A DNA stretch of 64,000 nucleotides from Epiperipatus broadwayi (taxonomy: Eukaryota > Onychophora > Udeonychophora > Euonychophora > Peripatidae), in assembly GCA_028023455.1 (NCBI GenBank), contig JAQFVV010012404.1, positions 12,945,421 through 13,009,420 on the forward strand, in the 5' to 3' direction. The notes under the pieces were generated by a model that was given only the letters and a program-made list of their open reading frames with translations, did no database searches and was not told the DNA's origin. A program made the translations under genes and the position numbers. Positions 1 to 10,519 of this stretch are shown piece after piece (the stretch's first letter is position 1; the number at the start of each line of letters is the position of its first letter).

Positions 1-800
1 CGTTAAAATCAATTTAATTTAAAAAAATAAAAAAGCAATTTTAACGCAACTCATCAATAAATTACCATCGGATATTAGAATTACAGTATTAAAGTGTAAA
101 CAATAGATATTAATTTTATACTACAGATTGTTTCTAAAGCTAAAATGTATTAAAATTTTATTTTTAAAAAATAATTTCATTTATATCTATTTATGTCAAA
201 TTGTTAAAATGCATATAATTTAATTTAACTGCATTTTTTCTCTGTAGATAATTATCAAGTAATTTTCATTTATTTTAAGCTTTTAAAAATTAAATTTTGA
301 ATATTAAAAATTAAAAAAAAAATTGGAAAAATAATTTAATTAATAATTCAAAGCTTAAATGTTTTTGCCATTAATTTTTTGTTATACCTTTTCGTCATAA
401 AAATTAATTTGAAGATATTCTTTGAATAAATAATTTTACTTTAACAGATTGAGCATATATATTTTTACGATTTTGGTAATAATGTCGTTATGTTTTTATT
501 TAAAAAAAAAAAAAGAGGTAATAAAAATTATTTCGGAGAGAAATTTAGATTTATATTTTATAATATTGAAACAAATATAAAACGGTTTTTTTTTTTTTTT
601 AAAAAAAAATTACTTTAATAAAAAATGAAGAAAACAAAATTCCATAAAAAGAGTTAAATAAAACTTTTTGAAAAATCATTATCAACAAATTTTAAATATG
701 ATTCATTATTATTATTTTTATATAGAAAACAATAAAATTCAAAATAAAAAGACATCATTACAATTCTATAATTTATTTTTTTAGTTTATAGGGAGAAATT
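1..800. other. AT-rich stretch without a recognised feature
   Basis: Low-complexity A/T sequence with several poly-A and poly-T runs (for example the T run followed by an A run at about 587-609). I see no coding frame, RNA fold or repeat boundary here. Confidence 0.6.
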
Positions 801-910
801 ATATATACATTAGCGCATTTTGAGCTCAGACTTTCACATGACCTTCATCTCTCGACACTATCTCATACCACTGATACATTTGACCCCATATATGTCTAAA
901 ATATAGATAA

Positions 911-957
911 TTACCAATATACATATTTCGTGCTAAACCAGCACTCATCAGTTGATC
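911..957 (-). ncRNA. Hammerhead ribozyme, complete core (H1)
   Basis: A self-cleaving RNA motif read on the minus strand. Core CTGATGA is 951-945. Stem II GTGC/GCAC (944-941 with 933-930) closes a seven-base loop, followed by GAAA at 929-926. Stem III is very short: A926-U919, U925-A920, A924-U921, with a two-base loop. The NUH triplet is AUA, so cleavage is predicted between 918 and 917. Stem I pairs 952-956 with 917-913 (five pairs, one wobble). All invariant core bases are present. The weak points are the short stems I and III and the less usual AUA site. Hammerheads with short stem III are known in metazoan retroelements. Activity is not shown. Confidence 0.7.
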
Positions 958-1455
958 CAGATTATAATCTCTACTCATATATACAATAAGTGCTCAGATT
1001 TATATTAAGATAAAAAATCCTCGTACTTTAATGGACAAGCTTCAATCCACTCCACTTTCCAACTCTTGAGCCATCCATTCTATTGAAAATATGATGATGG
1101 GGTGCTCAAAGCCCACACAGATGCTGACATTCTCATTGCACTCAGGTTGACCATAAGTCACACTGACCCCTCATGTACAGGACATAATACATTTAAGTAT
1201 ATATACAAGGGCTGGGCAGACCTTCAAGCAACTATTTAATATCTAACATACAGGCTATATATATATATATATACTTGTACAATGTTGGCATCTGTGTTGG
1301 CTTTGAGCATTCCATCATCAGATTTTCAATAGGATGGATGGCTAAAGAGTTGGAGGGTGAAATGGATTGAAGCCTGTCCATTAAAGTATGAAGATTAGCT
1401 ATCTTAATATACATTTAAGCACTTATTGTATATATGTGTAGAGATGATAATCTGG

Positions 1456-1499
1456 ACCAACTGACGAATGCTGGTTTAGCACAAAATATGTGTATTAGT
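1456..1499 (+). ncRNA. Decayed hammerhead ribozyme (H2)
   Basis: Plus-strand partner of H1 in the opposite arm. CTGACGA at 1461-1467 is still a legal core because position 7 is free. Stem II pairs 1469-1471 with 1479-1481 but its first pair is A-C. The GAAA box reads AAAA (1483-1486), losing the essential G12. Stem I keeps A-U pairs but has one mismatch. Predicted inactive. Confidence 0.6.
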
Positions 1500-1589
1500 G
1501 ATGAAATTCTGAGCTCAAAATGCCCTATATATTACATTGTCTGTACAGGTATATATATAGCCTGTATGTTAGATATTATATACATCAGC

Positions 1590-3255
1590 ATTTCTTTGAT
1601 GGCATACAGCTTTAAAATAAATTGAAAAACTTAAGCAAATAGTAGTGTTTCAGATATGGGTGATTGAAAATACATAATAATAATCTCAATAAATTGTTTA
1701 AGCAGTGAATAATAGCTATCAATATTGAATTCTATTAAATGAGAATTCCCTCATTTTCAAATAAAATGTAATTTTTTGTTAACAACTCAAATAAATGACA
1801 AATTAGTACAAATTCGAACATTATCTAATTAATTAAAAGCCATTATCCAATAAAAATTAAAAAAAACCCCAGCAACTTTGTAATATTTTAAATGTTTTTT
1901 TTTTTTAAAAAAAAATACACACATTAGAAATTTTCCTTAATATTATATATAATTCTTGAAAAGCATTTTTTTGATGAAATATATACATTACAGATTTTTC
2001 TTAATACTATATATAATTTTCTATTATTCCCAGAAAATGAACATATATAAACAAAACAATATAAACTATACTAAATATATATATATTTTTGCGTGTATTC
2101 TTTTTAAATATTAAATACTGGATGTTTAAATTAAATACACTTTTCTGTAATAAAATTCAGATGTCTATATCACTATAAAATATCATTATATACTTTTACC
2201 CCAGTTAGCAATGGACTTTTATGTAAGGTTTGCCATAGTGATCATTGTCAATTTGTTCTCATTATTTTGATTTACAATAAATTATTAACTATTATGATCT
2301 TTTAAAAAACATAGAAACTCTTTTTTAAAAATATTCACTATTTTTTCAAGATGGCAGCCAAGAAATGGTGGTTATTGTCTAAGATTGATGATGTCACCAA
2401 AGCTATGTCTTCTGAAAATAAAATGATGACATTCATAACTAAAAATGTACAGTAGAGTTTATTCATTATACAATATTGTTTTGATTATAGTATTAAAATA
2501 TAATGAATGCATTTTTATTTAATTTTCATCCAGTGACTTTATAAAATATTCAGTACTTTCATTTATGGTATATTTAAAGAAAAGAAGATTTTCATCTTTA
2601 AGGACTACAAAATAAAAAAAAGATGCCAATTTTATTTAACACAGTAACATAATTTGATCATGTTCAACAACAGAGTATATTAATATTTAGTTATAATATG
2701 TGTTGGTTAGATAATCTATGTACAGTCAATCAATTTTATGGATTAAAATTTTTATGAACATTATTTTAGCTGGACAAAATTATGATGATCATAATAGTCA
2801 TGGTAAATTTTTTTTATAAATTGTGTATCTAATAATAAATATTATATGATTAAAGATTACTAAACATAAGTTTAAAATACCATTTATTTTTTCAATTTTA
2901 AATCAATATTATCATAATTTATTTGTGATTTATTCAAGATAATAGAAAGTTTTATCACAAACACAGACTAGCAAAAAAAAAAAAGAATCATTTGCAAAAC
3001 TACAGCAATCAATTGTAATTAATAATTCTTTATTAAAATTTTATTTAATTTCACTACATTTATGTAAAATAAAATATTTATATATTTTAAAAAAAAATTG
3101 CCACAAAAATATTTAGTCTTATTGGTTAGAATTTACAAAAAAGAAAAAATAATAACTTAATATAAAGTGCATAAAAATAAATTTGAAAGTGTATATTATG
3201 TTATTTTTTTAATTTAATTTTTAAATATGCACTTTAGTTAGTTTTTTTTTTTACT
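1590..3255. other. Intergenic AT-rich sequence
   Basis: No supported gene. It contains poly-T/poly-A runs (about 1894-1913), a short imperfect duplication around 1925-2025 (TTTTTCTTAATA.TATATATAA type) and AT-biased unique sequence. Confidence 0.5.
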
Positions 3256-3261
3256 TTATTT

Positions 3262-4126
3262 GGTCCTCATACTTATGACATAACATCCCACTTGATGGCG
3301 CTGTTGCTAGTCAAAAACAAATAGATATAATGTTAAGGGGCTGATTTACATTTTTTTAAACAAATAAATATAACTTTGTTATTTTATTTGTTAAAAACAT
3401 TACATTTTTCTAATTATTTATTTAAAAATAAATAGATTTAATTTCGTTCTTTTATTTCTTTAAAACATTTTTTTTTTCAATTAACACTTTCACTGGTTTC
3501 TTTTTTTTTCAAAATACATTTCATTTTTTTTTAAAAAATATTATTTTCTAAATTATAGTTTTTAATTACATTCCAGTGCTATGTGCTGAAATGTGCATGG
3601 GGGATGGACCAATGGTTTGCAGATCCGAAAAATCAGTCAATAAATCCACTACTCTGATCAAACCCAACTTGTGATTTCTGAAACAAACTTGCAATTGTAA
3701 ACATCTCGCACAGACATGCCTTTTCATATGAATTCTCTGAAATGGTGCTGGGACCTATCCTTTTGAAATTGTTTTCTCCTTCAAAGATGTGTAGGGAAGC
3801 ATGGTGATGGGCTTACAATTATTACTATGTAAAAGTACATCAGGTAGGGGTAACATCATTACTTCAAATGCACATTAAAACAGTTATGACCAGTTGAATT
3901 CTATATACCCTCACATCTTATGGTAGTGATCTGTGAAGTGTGCGCTAGTTGTATAGTGTCTCAAAATACATTAACAAACTGTAATAATTGTGGCAATGCA
4001 ATATAGGTCTGCAGTGGCTAATATGAACATACCTGTTCTATAGGCTGTAAGTTCGGACATATTTCTGTGCTTTTGCATGGAAACAGTGCTATTGAGTGGG
4101 ATGGATTGTCATAAGTATGAGTACCC
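3262..4126. mobile_element. DNA transposon remnant with 44-bp terminal inverted repeats
   Basis: Terminal inverted repeats at 3262-3305 and 4083-4126 match at roughly four of five positions, sharing CTCATACTTATGACA and CATCCCACT. The element is about 865 bp and clearly richer in G+C than its flanks. No certain target-site duplication is visible because both flanks are T-rich. The right end overlaps a Cys-rich broken reading frame, which suggests an internally deleted autonomous element whose ORF ran into the terminal repeat. Superfamily not assigned. Confidence 0.65.
3932..4114 (+). pseudogene. Cys-rich, zinc-finger-like broken frame in the transposon
   Basis: One frame running into the right terminal repeat has closely spaced cysteines: C-x2-C-x2-C near 3932-3955, then C-x2-C (CNNC) near 3977-3988, followed by further C and H residues (VCSG, HTCSIGC, FGHI) up to a TAA at 4112-4114. 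Two earlier in-frame stops break it. The spacing looks like a zinc-binding domain at the C-terminus of a transposase. I do not recognise the family. Confidence 0.35.
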
Positions 4127-4390
4127 ATTATTTTTATTTAACAAATTGTGATTCAGGTAATATCATTCTGTAATTATGTAAAAAGCAAAATGGTGATCAG
4201 GAATAAAATATATATATATATATTTAAAATTACAGCTACAGAAATATTACTAAATAGTATATTTACCAACAGGTTATTTTTTTTTTAATAATATGCTAAG
4301 TAAAATGTTTACTCATTAATTAACACTTTTTCATTTAGTTTAAGTTTTATTTAATTAATTTTTTATATTTTAAATTTAAAGTAGCAAACT

Positions 4391-4409
4391 GTCCCCCCCC
4401 CCTCCCCCA
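4391..4409. repeat. Poly-C tract
   Basis: A nearly pure run of C interrupted by one T. Similar C or G runs occur near 5057, 47351, 50846, 51999, 52380 and 55873. Several of these mark repeated families. Confidence 0.8.
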
Positions 4410-4700
4410 AAAAAACTCATTATAATTGCATATTTTTTTATTCAAGATTTAACTTTATGAGGCATTTTGCAGGGTTCATTTGTCATTGCTAACCAGGGTA
4501 ATGGTATATTATTTTCAAGTGAGATTTAGAATCTATATTTGAGTTAGGAATAATCTTTAGTTTAATAAATGATTAGTAGTAATCATTAGTGTATTTATAT
4601 GAAATGATTGGCATCAAAGTTGTGAATGCAGAAAGTTTGACTTATTTAATATCTATAAATACTGAGCAAATGATGAAAACATATATGAGATTGTGACTTG

Positions 4701-4733
4701 GACCAACTGATGAATGTGAGTCTAGCATGAATT
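4701..4733 (+). ncRNA. Partial hammerhead ribozyme (H3)
   Basis: A third relative of the repeat at 0.8-1.5 kb. CTGATGA at 4707-4713 is intact and preceded by the family's stem I strand GGACCAA. Stem II pairs 4714-4717 with 4725-4728 (ATGT/GCAT, one G-U) around a seven-base loop. G12-A13-A14 are present (4729-4731) but position 15.1 is T. The stem III and cleavage region has diverged. Predicted inactive. Confidence 0.5.
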
Positions 4734-4857
4734 CCCATTTTGAGGAACATTTGTCTTTATATGTATTTTTATATTGGACTATTTCCATAATCTAATATGT
4801 GTGTTGAATGTCTTTAGAAAAGTTTAATTTTATTTAAATATTCCAAATGCATTCAAT

Positions 4858-4963
4858 TGTTAGTAATATCACAGCAAACAGAACAGGTTAGTATATGCAC
4901 CAACTGTTAGTAATACCACAGCAAACAACTGTTAGGAATATCACAGCAAACAGGTTAGTATAT
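4858..4963. repeat. Short tandem repeats (about 35-bp units)
   Basis: Three partial copies of a unit containing TGTTAGTAATATCACAGCAA, two of them followed by CAGGTTAGTATATG. Units vary in length, as after slippage or unequal exchange. Confidence 0.75.
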
Positions 4964-5099
4964 GTTTCTGAAATATATGATAGAATGGAAGTTTTAAATA
5001 TATATATATATATTGAAACAGATATACTGTTCCCCATGTATATATATTCAAAAGACCCCCCCCCCCCATTAAAAAAAGACTAGCATGATTTGATCAAAT

Positions 5100-6600
5100 T
5101 AAGAAAGAAATAAAGTAAAAATGTTTATAGTTAAAAGAAAATCATTATTGATTTTATAGTTTCAAATTATGATGTAAATAAAAGCTGGCAGTTATTAAAA
5201 AAGATTATATTTTTAATTTTTGGAACGATGTTTTTAAATAAAGTGTTATATCAGCTTGAGGCAGTCTTAATCAATTGAAAAACATGGCTTAATCTTTATG
5301 CTTTCTTATCTATCTCACTAAAAAAGTAGATTATCCAATCATTATGAAGAGAAAGGCAATCAGACTTCAAGTGAGAGCAGTATGCAAATCAGATACAGTA
5401 AAAAAGGCTGTTTAATCAATCTGAAGAGCAGAATATAAATAGTCAAGTTGCAAGTTCAGTGCAGATTAGATTTGATTTTAAAACAAGAGACTTTGAAAGT
5501 TTTAAAAAGTTTTTTCAGAGAGATTTTAAGGATATCAAATAGTTATATTTTTTCCAAAGAGTTATTTTTCAAGTAGCTGTCAAAGAAGAATTCTGAAAAA
5601 AAAGATTTCAATTTTAAAAGGATATTAAAGAACCTCTGTTAATGATGGAAAAAGAAAACAGTATTAAGAAAATTATAATGATGGAAAAATAAACCAATAG
5701 CTTCATCTCTTCATTCTAAGCCATGATTTTTCAAGATTTGCCTGGATGATCATCATGAAAGGGATTAACACCATTCAGCTTAAATAAAATGACCCCTTTT
5801 TGAAGGAACAAACTGGATAAATGAAGGTAATGATTTTATGAAAATATTTGATACTATGTGTTTTTAAAAGACAAACAAAATGTCTTTATTATAAATATAA
5901 AAAAAAGAATTATTAATAAATATAGCTACATGAAAATACATTTACTAGCAATAAATTATAAATAAGATTAAAATCATACTAAAATTATGAAAATCGTTTA
6001 TTCTTGATAAAGTATGAATGAAAATGCTTACCTGCATATTGAAATAAAATTACAAATGCTTAATACTTATCTGAATATTGATTTTGTGGGAGTAATTTAA
6101 ACTACATTAATGGATTTAATAAATCTAATGAAATACTATATGGACTCTAAATGCTTACCTGCATATTGAATAAAATTTCAAATGCTTAATACTTACCTGA
6201 ATATTGATTTTGTGGAAAAAAAATAACGAAACTTATGCACATAAATGCACTCCTCTCTATGAAGTAACTAATTAAACTGCTTCCAACCTTTTCATAAATA
6301 AAATGAAAATGAGTCATCACATAGATGTGAATGAATTTTATTAGAAATTGCAAATTAATTGTTATTAAATAAAATTATTGTTACTAAAAATTAAATCTTA
6401 GTTATCCAGTTGTTCAATTCTATTTTGTTTTTGTTGCATCACTCATCATTCATCGAACTTGTTCATGAGAATCTCATGCTTCCTGAGCTACATCTGGCAT
6501 AACTAGACCTAGGTAAGTTAGGTTGTAGTGAGATGGAACTCTAGTGGTGCTGTTTGAAAAACCAAACCATATAAAAGTCTATATGCTTCCAGCCTCTATG
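5100..6600. other. Intergenic sequence with a local duplication
   Basis: No supported gene. About 70 bp at 6018-6090 is repeated at 6149-6216, sharing ATGCTTACCTGCATATTGAA and TACTTA.CTGAATATTGAT. The period is about 131 bp, so this is a diverged tandem duplication. Confidence 0.55.
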
Positions 6601-6918
6601 GTGCTACATCCTCTGATGAGCAGGAAATATTGTAGGGGGGGGGTTAACATCTGCATTGTGTAATGCCAATTGATAGTTCCTTCCTGCAACATGCTCATCA
6701 GGAAATTGTTACAACCAAGGTAATAAAGTGTTGTGTGGTGGTCCGGTTACAATATATATATATATTAATAAATATCAGTCACATGTCACATGACCTATAT
6801 AGCTTGCATTACCAATATGTAATATATAAAGAGCCTGCTAATAGCTCTAAACAAGCTTATTTTTTTGATAAATGCTACAAGAGAAAGTACCTGAAGCTTT
6901 TATCTATGATTGTCCCCA

Positions 6919-6959
6919 TCCCCAGACCGGTTTTGAGCTATGACTCTCTTCAGTGAGGA
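6919..6959 (-). ncRNA. Hammerhead ribozyme with one core change (H4)
   Basis: Minus strand. CTGAAGA is 6953-6947 (position 7 may be any base). Stem II GAG/CTC is 6946-6944 with 6937-6935. The GAAA box reads AAAA (6934-6931). Stem III is the pair C6930-G6927 next to the 15.1-16.1 pair. The NUH is GUC, cleaved between 6925 and 6924. Stem I has six pairs, 6954-6959 with 6924-6919, one of them a wobble. Only G12 to A departs from consensus. That is the change expected from deamination of a CpG at C11.1-G12. Confidence 0.65.
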
Positions 6960-7340
6960 GCTAGGACATTAGATTCAAAATACTCACTCAAGCCAAGCAT
7001 TTATCTAATTCTTAAATATTAAGAAAAAGATCTAAATGTTCAGACACCTACATGTTTTCAAATTCAGCTCTTTAACTAAAGAAACTATATGGACCTGAAC
7101 CAAATTCAGTGACCCCATATATTAGTAAGCCTTGCTATTAGAGATTTAGCTATATTAAATTGCTAAGCCTACTAATATATGGAATCACTGAATTTGGTTT
7201 AGACCCATATAGTTTCTTTAGTTAAACAGCTGAATTTGAAGACTTGTAGGTGTCTTAACATTTAGATTTTTTCTTAACATTTAAGAATTAGATAAATGCT
7301 TGGCTTGAGTCAGTATTTTGAATCTAATGTTCTAGCTCCT

Positions 7341-7373
7341 CACTGAAGAGAGACATAGCTCAAAACTGGTCTG
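7341..7373 (+). ncRNA. Decayed hammerhead ribozyme (H5)
   Basis: Plus-strand partner of H4. CTGAAGA 7343-7349; stem II GAG 7350-7352 with CTC 7359-7361; AAAA instead of GAAA at 7362-7365; GUC at 7369-7371. Stem I retains only its first two pairs. Predicted inactive. Confidence 0.6.
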
Positions 7374-7904
7374 CAGGTGGGGACAATCATAGATAAAGGC
7401 TTCAGATACTTTCTCTTGTAGCATTTATCATAAAAAATAAAAAAAATAAAAAATAAGCTTGTTTAGAGCTATTAGCAGGCTCTTTGTATATATATATATG
7501 AAATTAAGTTTATATATACATAAAATTAATTTTTTCCACATGTTTATGTTAATTGATTTGAGAAGTAAAATGGTTCAAAGAGAAAAGCCTGATTTTCTGT
7601 GCTGATGGAAGATTGCAATATGGTAAAATTAAAATGAGGAAAGCAATATTAAAAAATAAAAAAAAATAAAATACATGGTTTCATTTAAAAAGTTAAATTT
7701 TTAGAGAACATTTGAGAAATAACAATAAAAACATGAAAATTTTATAGTTTTAATATTATGGTTTTAAGGTTATAAGATTCAAATATTAAACATTTTTTAG
7801 TTATGAAATTTTTTTTAAGGAATAAAAAAAAACCTCTCCAATATTTTTATATGGATAATAAATGATAACTTTAATAACTACAGGGAAAATATATTAAATC
7901 AGCT

Positions 7905-8316
7905 TAGATATTCTTGCAGGTTTGTTCAAGGTACTTATATTTAAATTCACATGGCAGGCGAATGGAGTTTTTTAAATATCAAATTTATGATAATAGAAAT
8001 TTATAGAACTGAAAATATATAACATTTAAAACTATAAATAATTCAAACCTTGGCTATATCTATCTTAACATAGTGCCTTCTGGTATCAAAGTCATCCATA
8101 TTATCATTGTTTCAAATAAAATTTTAATATTATCTTGCTTGATAAAATAGATGATGATACCAGGGTATTACATTAATACAGTTAGTACTTAAAGATTTAT
8201 TGTTTTATTTTTCATACATTTGAGGATTTGTTTGCAAGGCTATTAAAATAAATAGACATTAATTCTGCCATATGAATTTAAATATAAGCTGATTTGAATG
8301 ATGAAGCAAGAATATC
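7905..8316. repeat. Fold-back element with about 50-bp arms
   Basis: The segment at about 7905-7960 matches the reverse complement of about 8265-8316, sharing GATATTCTTGC, CTTATATTTAAATTCA and ATGGCAG. An inner inverted pair (CTGGTATCAAAGTCATC near 8079, GATGATGATACCAGG near 8150) is concentric with it. The outline is that of a small fold-back or MITE. No target duplication was found. Confidence 0.6.
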
Positions 8317-9062
8317 ACAACTTATTTGATATACATCCCTGTAATTAACATTGTTCTAATATATTATCCATCAAATGACCTTTGACAAAAGTAATTTATT
8401 TTTCATCTGACTCTGACAAAATAGAGCATTGTATATATATAATTAATGTTTGGAGATTTATTATTCCAAGTATTTTGAATTTAGAAAAGTTGTATATAAA
8501 TTTTATAACTGTGTATACACACACATATATATATATATTGTACCATCATGGTCTAAACTTAAATCTGGAAATACTATAGTTCTTAAAAAATTTTTTTTGG
8601 GCTTATTTTATTTTAAGTCTCAATCAGTTTTTAAAAAACAAATAGTTTACCTTATTAATGAATAGTTGATTGACAATATATCTTAATTTGAGATGGCATA
8701 TATAATTTTCATTTTTTAAATCAGATAGTATATTAAATTGTTGATTAATTTCATATAGCAATAAAACCTAAAGTTAATATTTCATTTTTAGAAAGATTTT
8801 AAAAAATGAATTATATATTGATAGATTCATTTGTTGATATTTTTATTTACTATGTAAATTTTATAAATAATGCATAATTATAGACAAACAAATAGTTATA
8901 TATTATTTAGAGTGTATATGCATGTGTATGTATACATATTTGTGTTGTTTATATGATAAAGACAATGTTAAGTTAGACAGTTGAAGAGGATTAAGTAATT
9001 AACCAAAAGTACTTCTGTGTATTGAAACAGAGTGTATAATAGTTAATCATTATTATATTTAT

Positions 9063-9137
9063 TATTCTTATTGTTATTATATATATATATATATATATAT
9101 AACAATAAGAATATATAAATAAGCGTAAAATATCTCT

Positions 9138-9173
<36 letters not shown>

Positions 9174-9185
9174 AGAGATATTTTA
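9063..9185. repeat. Two adjacent hairpins with (TA)n apices
   Basis: Hairpin 1: TTCTTATTGTTAT, (TA)n, ATAACAATAAGAA at about 9065-9110. Hairpin 2: AAAATATCTCTCTTT, (TA)n, AAAGAGAGATATTTT at about 9126-9185. The arms are perfect or nearly so and the TA tract is exactly central. The same architecture, a (TA)n core inside a palindrome, is seen split by an insertion at 1237-1580. Confidence 0.8.
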
Positions 9186-9202
9186 AATTAAATGTAATGT
9201 CT

Positions 9203-9955
9203 GTAGAATGCAAGTTAGCCATTGCATCTAGCCACTTACAGAATGATGCTCTGGCATGGTGGGATTCTCTATTTGGCAAGACAAACACATTTTAGCGATC
9301 TAAGGAGATCTTGGTAAATAACTTCTGGACAAAAAAGAGACAAGAAGCTGTCTGATACTAGATGGTGCAAAAAAAATTTCAACAAGATGAAAACTATTCT
9401 CAGGTTTTTACAAAGCAGGTAGCCAAGTTAAGAATACTAGATGCTTGCAGTATGACTGGAAATCATATTGTACAAATAGTGTTTCACAACTTGCCCTTTA
9501 AAATTGAACAAACAATCATAAATACAGATAAAAATACCATAGAGCAAACAGTTGAACTTCTAAATGCACTGAATACAAGCATGAATAGCCAGTAAGAAGG
9601 CAGTCTGAGAAAATTCATGACCAAGTACATATCAATGTTATGGAATTTGAAAATAGAGAGCCTAGACAAAATAAAAATAAATAATGGAAATTACAAAAAA
9701 GGACATTGGTTAAGTGATAATCAAAAACAAAATAAAGGTCTAGATTGAACTGGAAATGAAACTAGAATTAAAAAAAATTACAAAGGTTCAACCAAATGGG
9801 TATCACCTATAGTTAGATTTAGTTATGACCCTACTATTAAGATAAAAACAGAAGAAGGAAAATGAAATGAATCTTGATAAGCTGTTTCTCATCTTGAAGG
9901 TCACGAATGTATAAGAGGAACAATAAAACAGAGATTATTAAATCAATATCAAACT
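9203..9955 (+). pseudogene. Ty3/gypsy retrotransposon gag, decayed
   Basis: Start of a gypsy-type element running to about 13.8 kb. The frame beginning at 9203 reads HLQNDALAWWDSLFG, matching the conserved capsid block with paired tryptophans of the retrotransposon Gag family. Several stops and frameshifts follow. A 77-codon open stretch (9362-9592) continues the capsid-like sequence. No CCHC zinc knuckle is evident. Gag would form the particle that packages the element's RNA. Upstream (about 8915-8975) there is faint similarity to the 3' LTR region, but I cannot define a 5' LTR or a primer-binding site. Confidence 0.65.
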
Positions 9956-9965
9956 TGAAAAGCAA

Positions 9966-10197
9966 ATGGAAAAATTGTGTGTGTCTTTCTATGCAAACCA
10001 GAATTGTCCAAAAATTAATTTAACTTTAGAAGGAGTTGCCATAAAAGTCTTATTGGACCCTGGAAGCTTGATATCTGTCATATCAGACGAAGCATACACT
10101 AAAATTATGTCAATGAACCCTAAATTAAAGACATTACCTAAGAAAACAAAAGTAACCCTGAATAATAATTGTGAAGCCAAGTTGGTGATCAAATAAA
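9966..10197 (+). pseudogene. Ty3/gypsy aspartic protease, active-site mutant
   Basis: A 76-codon open frame containing LLDPGSLISVIS, the retropepsin flap-and-active-site region. Family members have D-T/S-G at the catalytic site; here it is D-P-G (codon GAC at 10056-10058), so the catalytic Thr or Ser is lost. Downstream YTKI..M and TVTLNNN-like strands fit the fold. It lies in the right order after gag and before the reverse transcriptase. Confidence 0.65.
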
Positions 10198-10519
10198 TTT
10201 GGGTTCAACTTGAGCTCAATAAAAAAACTTGTTATGCATCATTTTATTGGGATTAGACTTTATGTATAAATCCAGTTGTGTATTGGATTATGCAAGGATT
10301 GTTGTGCTATGTGGTGAGGGAACTCATTCTTTTTGTGTCCAAAAACTTGTACACCTCTATGGAGTTATGTTGCTTAAATAGACTGGCAACTCATCTGATG
10401 ATAATGAATAAAATTGAGGAATCAAAACTAATTAAAGATGAAATGAGTGACCAATCACAATTTATTTTGGTACACTATCAAAAAGTATTCTCAGAAGGTC
10501 CAACAAAATAAAGGGAATT

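Larger units (their letters stand above)
812..1535. repeat. Inverted pair of hammerhead-bearing repeats (fold-back)
   Basis: The left arm (about 812-1130) reappears as its reverse complement in the right arm (about 1285-1535), with a spacer of roughly 150 bp. Matching landmarks include GAGCTCA near both outer ends, the run ending CAATAAGTGCT, and TTAATGGACA. The arms differ at roughly one base in eight, so the pair is old. Each arm carries one hammerhead-ribozyme core, on the minus strand at left and the plus strand at right. The right copy lies between two (TA)n tracts that are themselves flanked by an inverted 20-plus-bp match (about 1237-1262 and 1554-1580). A third partial relative lies near 4.7 kb, so this is a dispersed family. 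No protein is encoded. The arm match is easy to see; that it is a retrozyme or Penelope-like non-autonomous element is inferred from the ribozyme. Confidence 0.75.
6826..7486. repeat. Large palindrome with a hammerhead motif in each arm
   Basis: The left arm (about 6826-7118) and right arm (about 7165-7486) are reverse complements at roughly nine of ten positions. They start from GAGCCTGCTAATAGCTCT at the left end and AGAGCTATTAGCAGGCTC at the right. The spacer is about 45 bp. The right flank is a (TA)n tract and a (TA)n tract lies just upstream at 6752-6765. Each arm carries a hammerhead core (H4 minus, H5 plus). Related single copies occur at 14.1-14.35 kb and, more distantly, 21.25-21.5 kb, sharing GACCCATATA, TTTGAAGAC and the CTCACTGA..A core. 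I read this as two copies of one non-autonomous retroelement joined head to head. Confidence 0.8.

Noticed and set aside
2195-4505. Short inverted match (TTAGCAATG near 2206 and CATTGCTAA near 4483)
   Set aside because: Only about 20 bp and imperfect, 2.3 kb apart, with another complete transposon between. Not enough for a transposon call.
6608-6720. Two CTGATGAGCA motifs in opposite orientation, hammerhead-like
   Set aside because: The plus copy has no room for a stem II before GAAA, and the minus copy lacks GAAA at the right place. It may be a remnant, but it is not supportable as a ribozyme.
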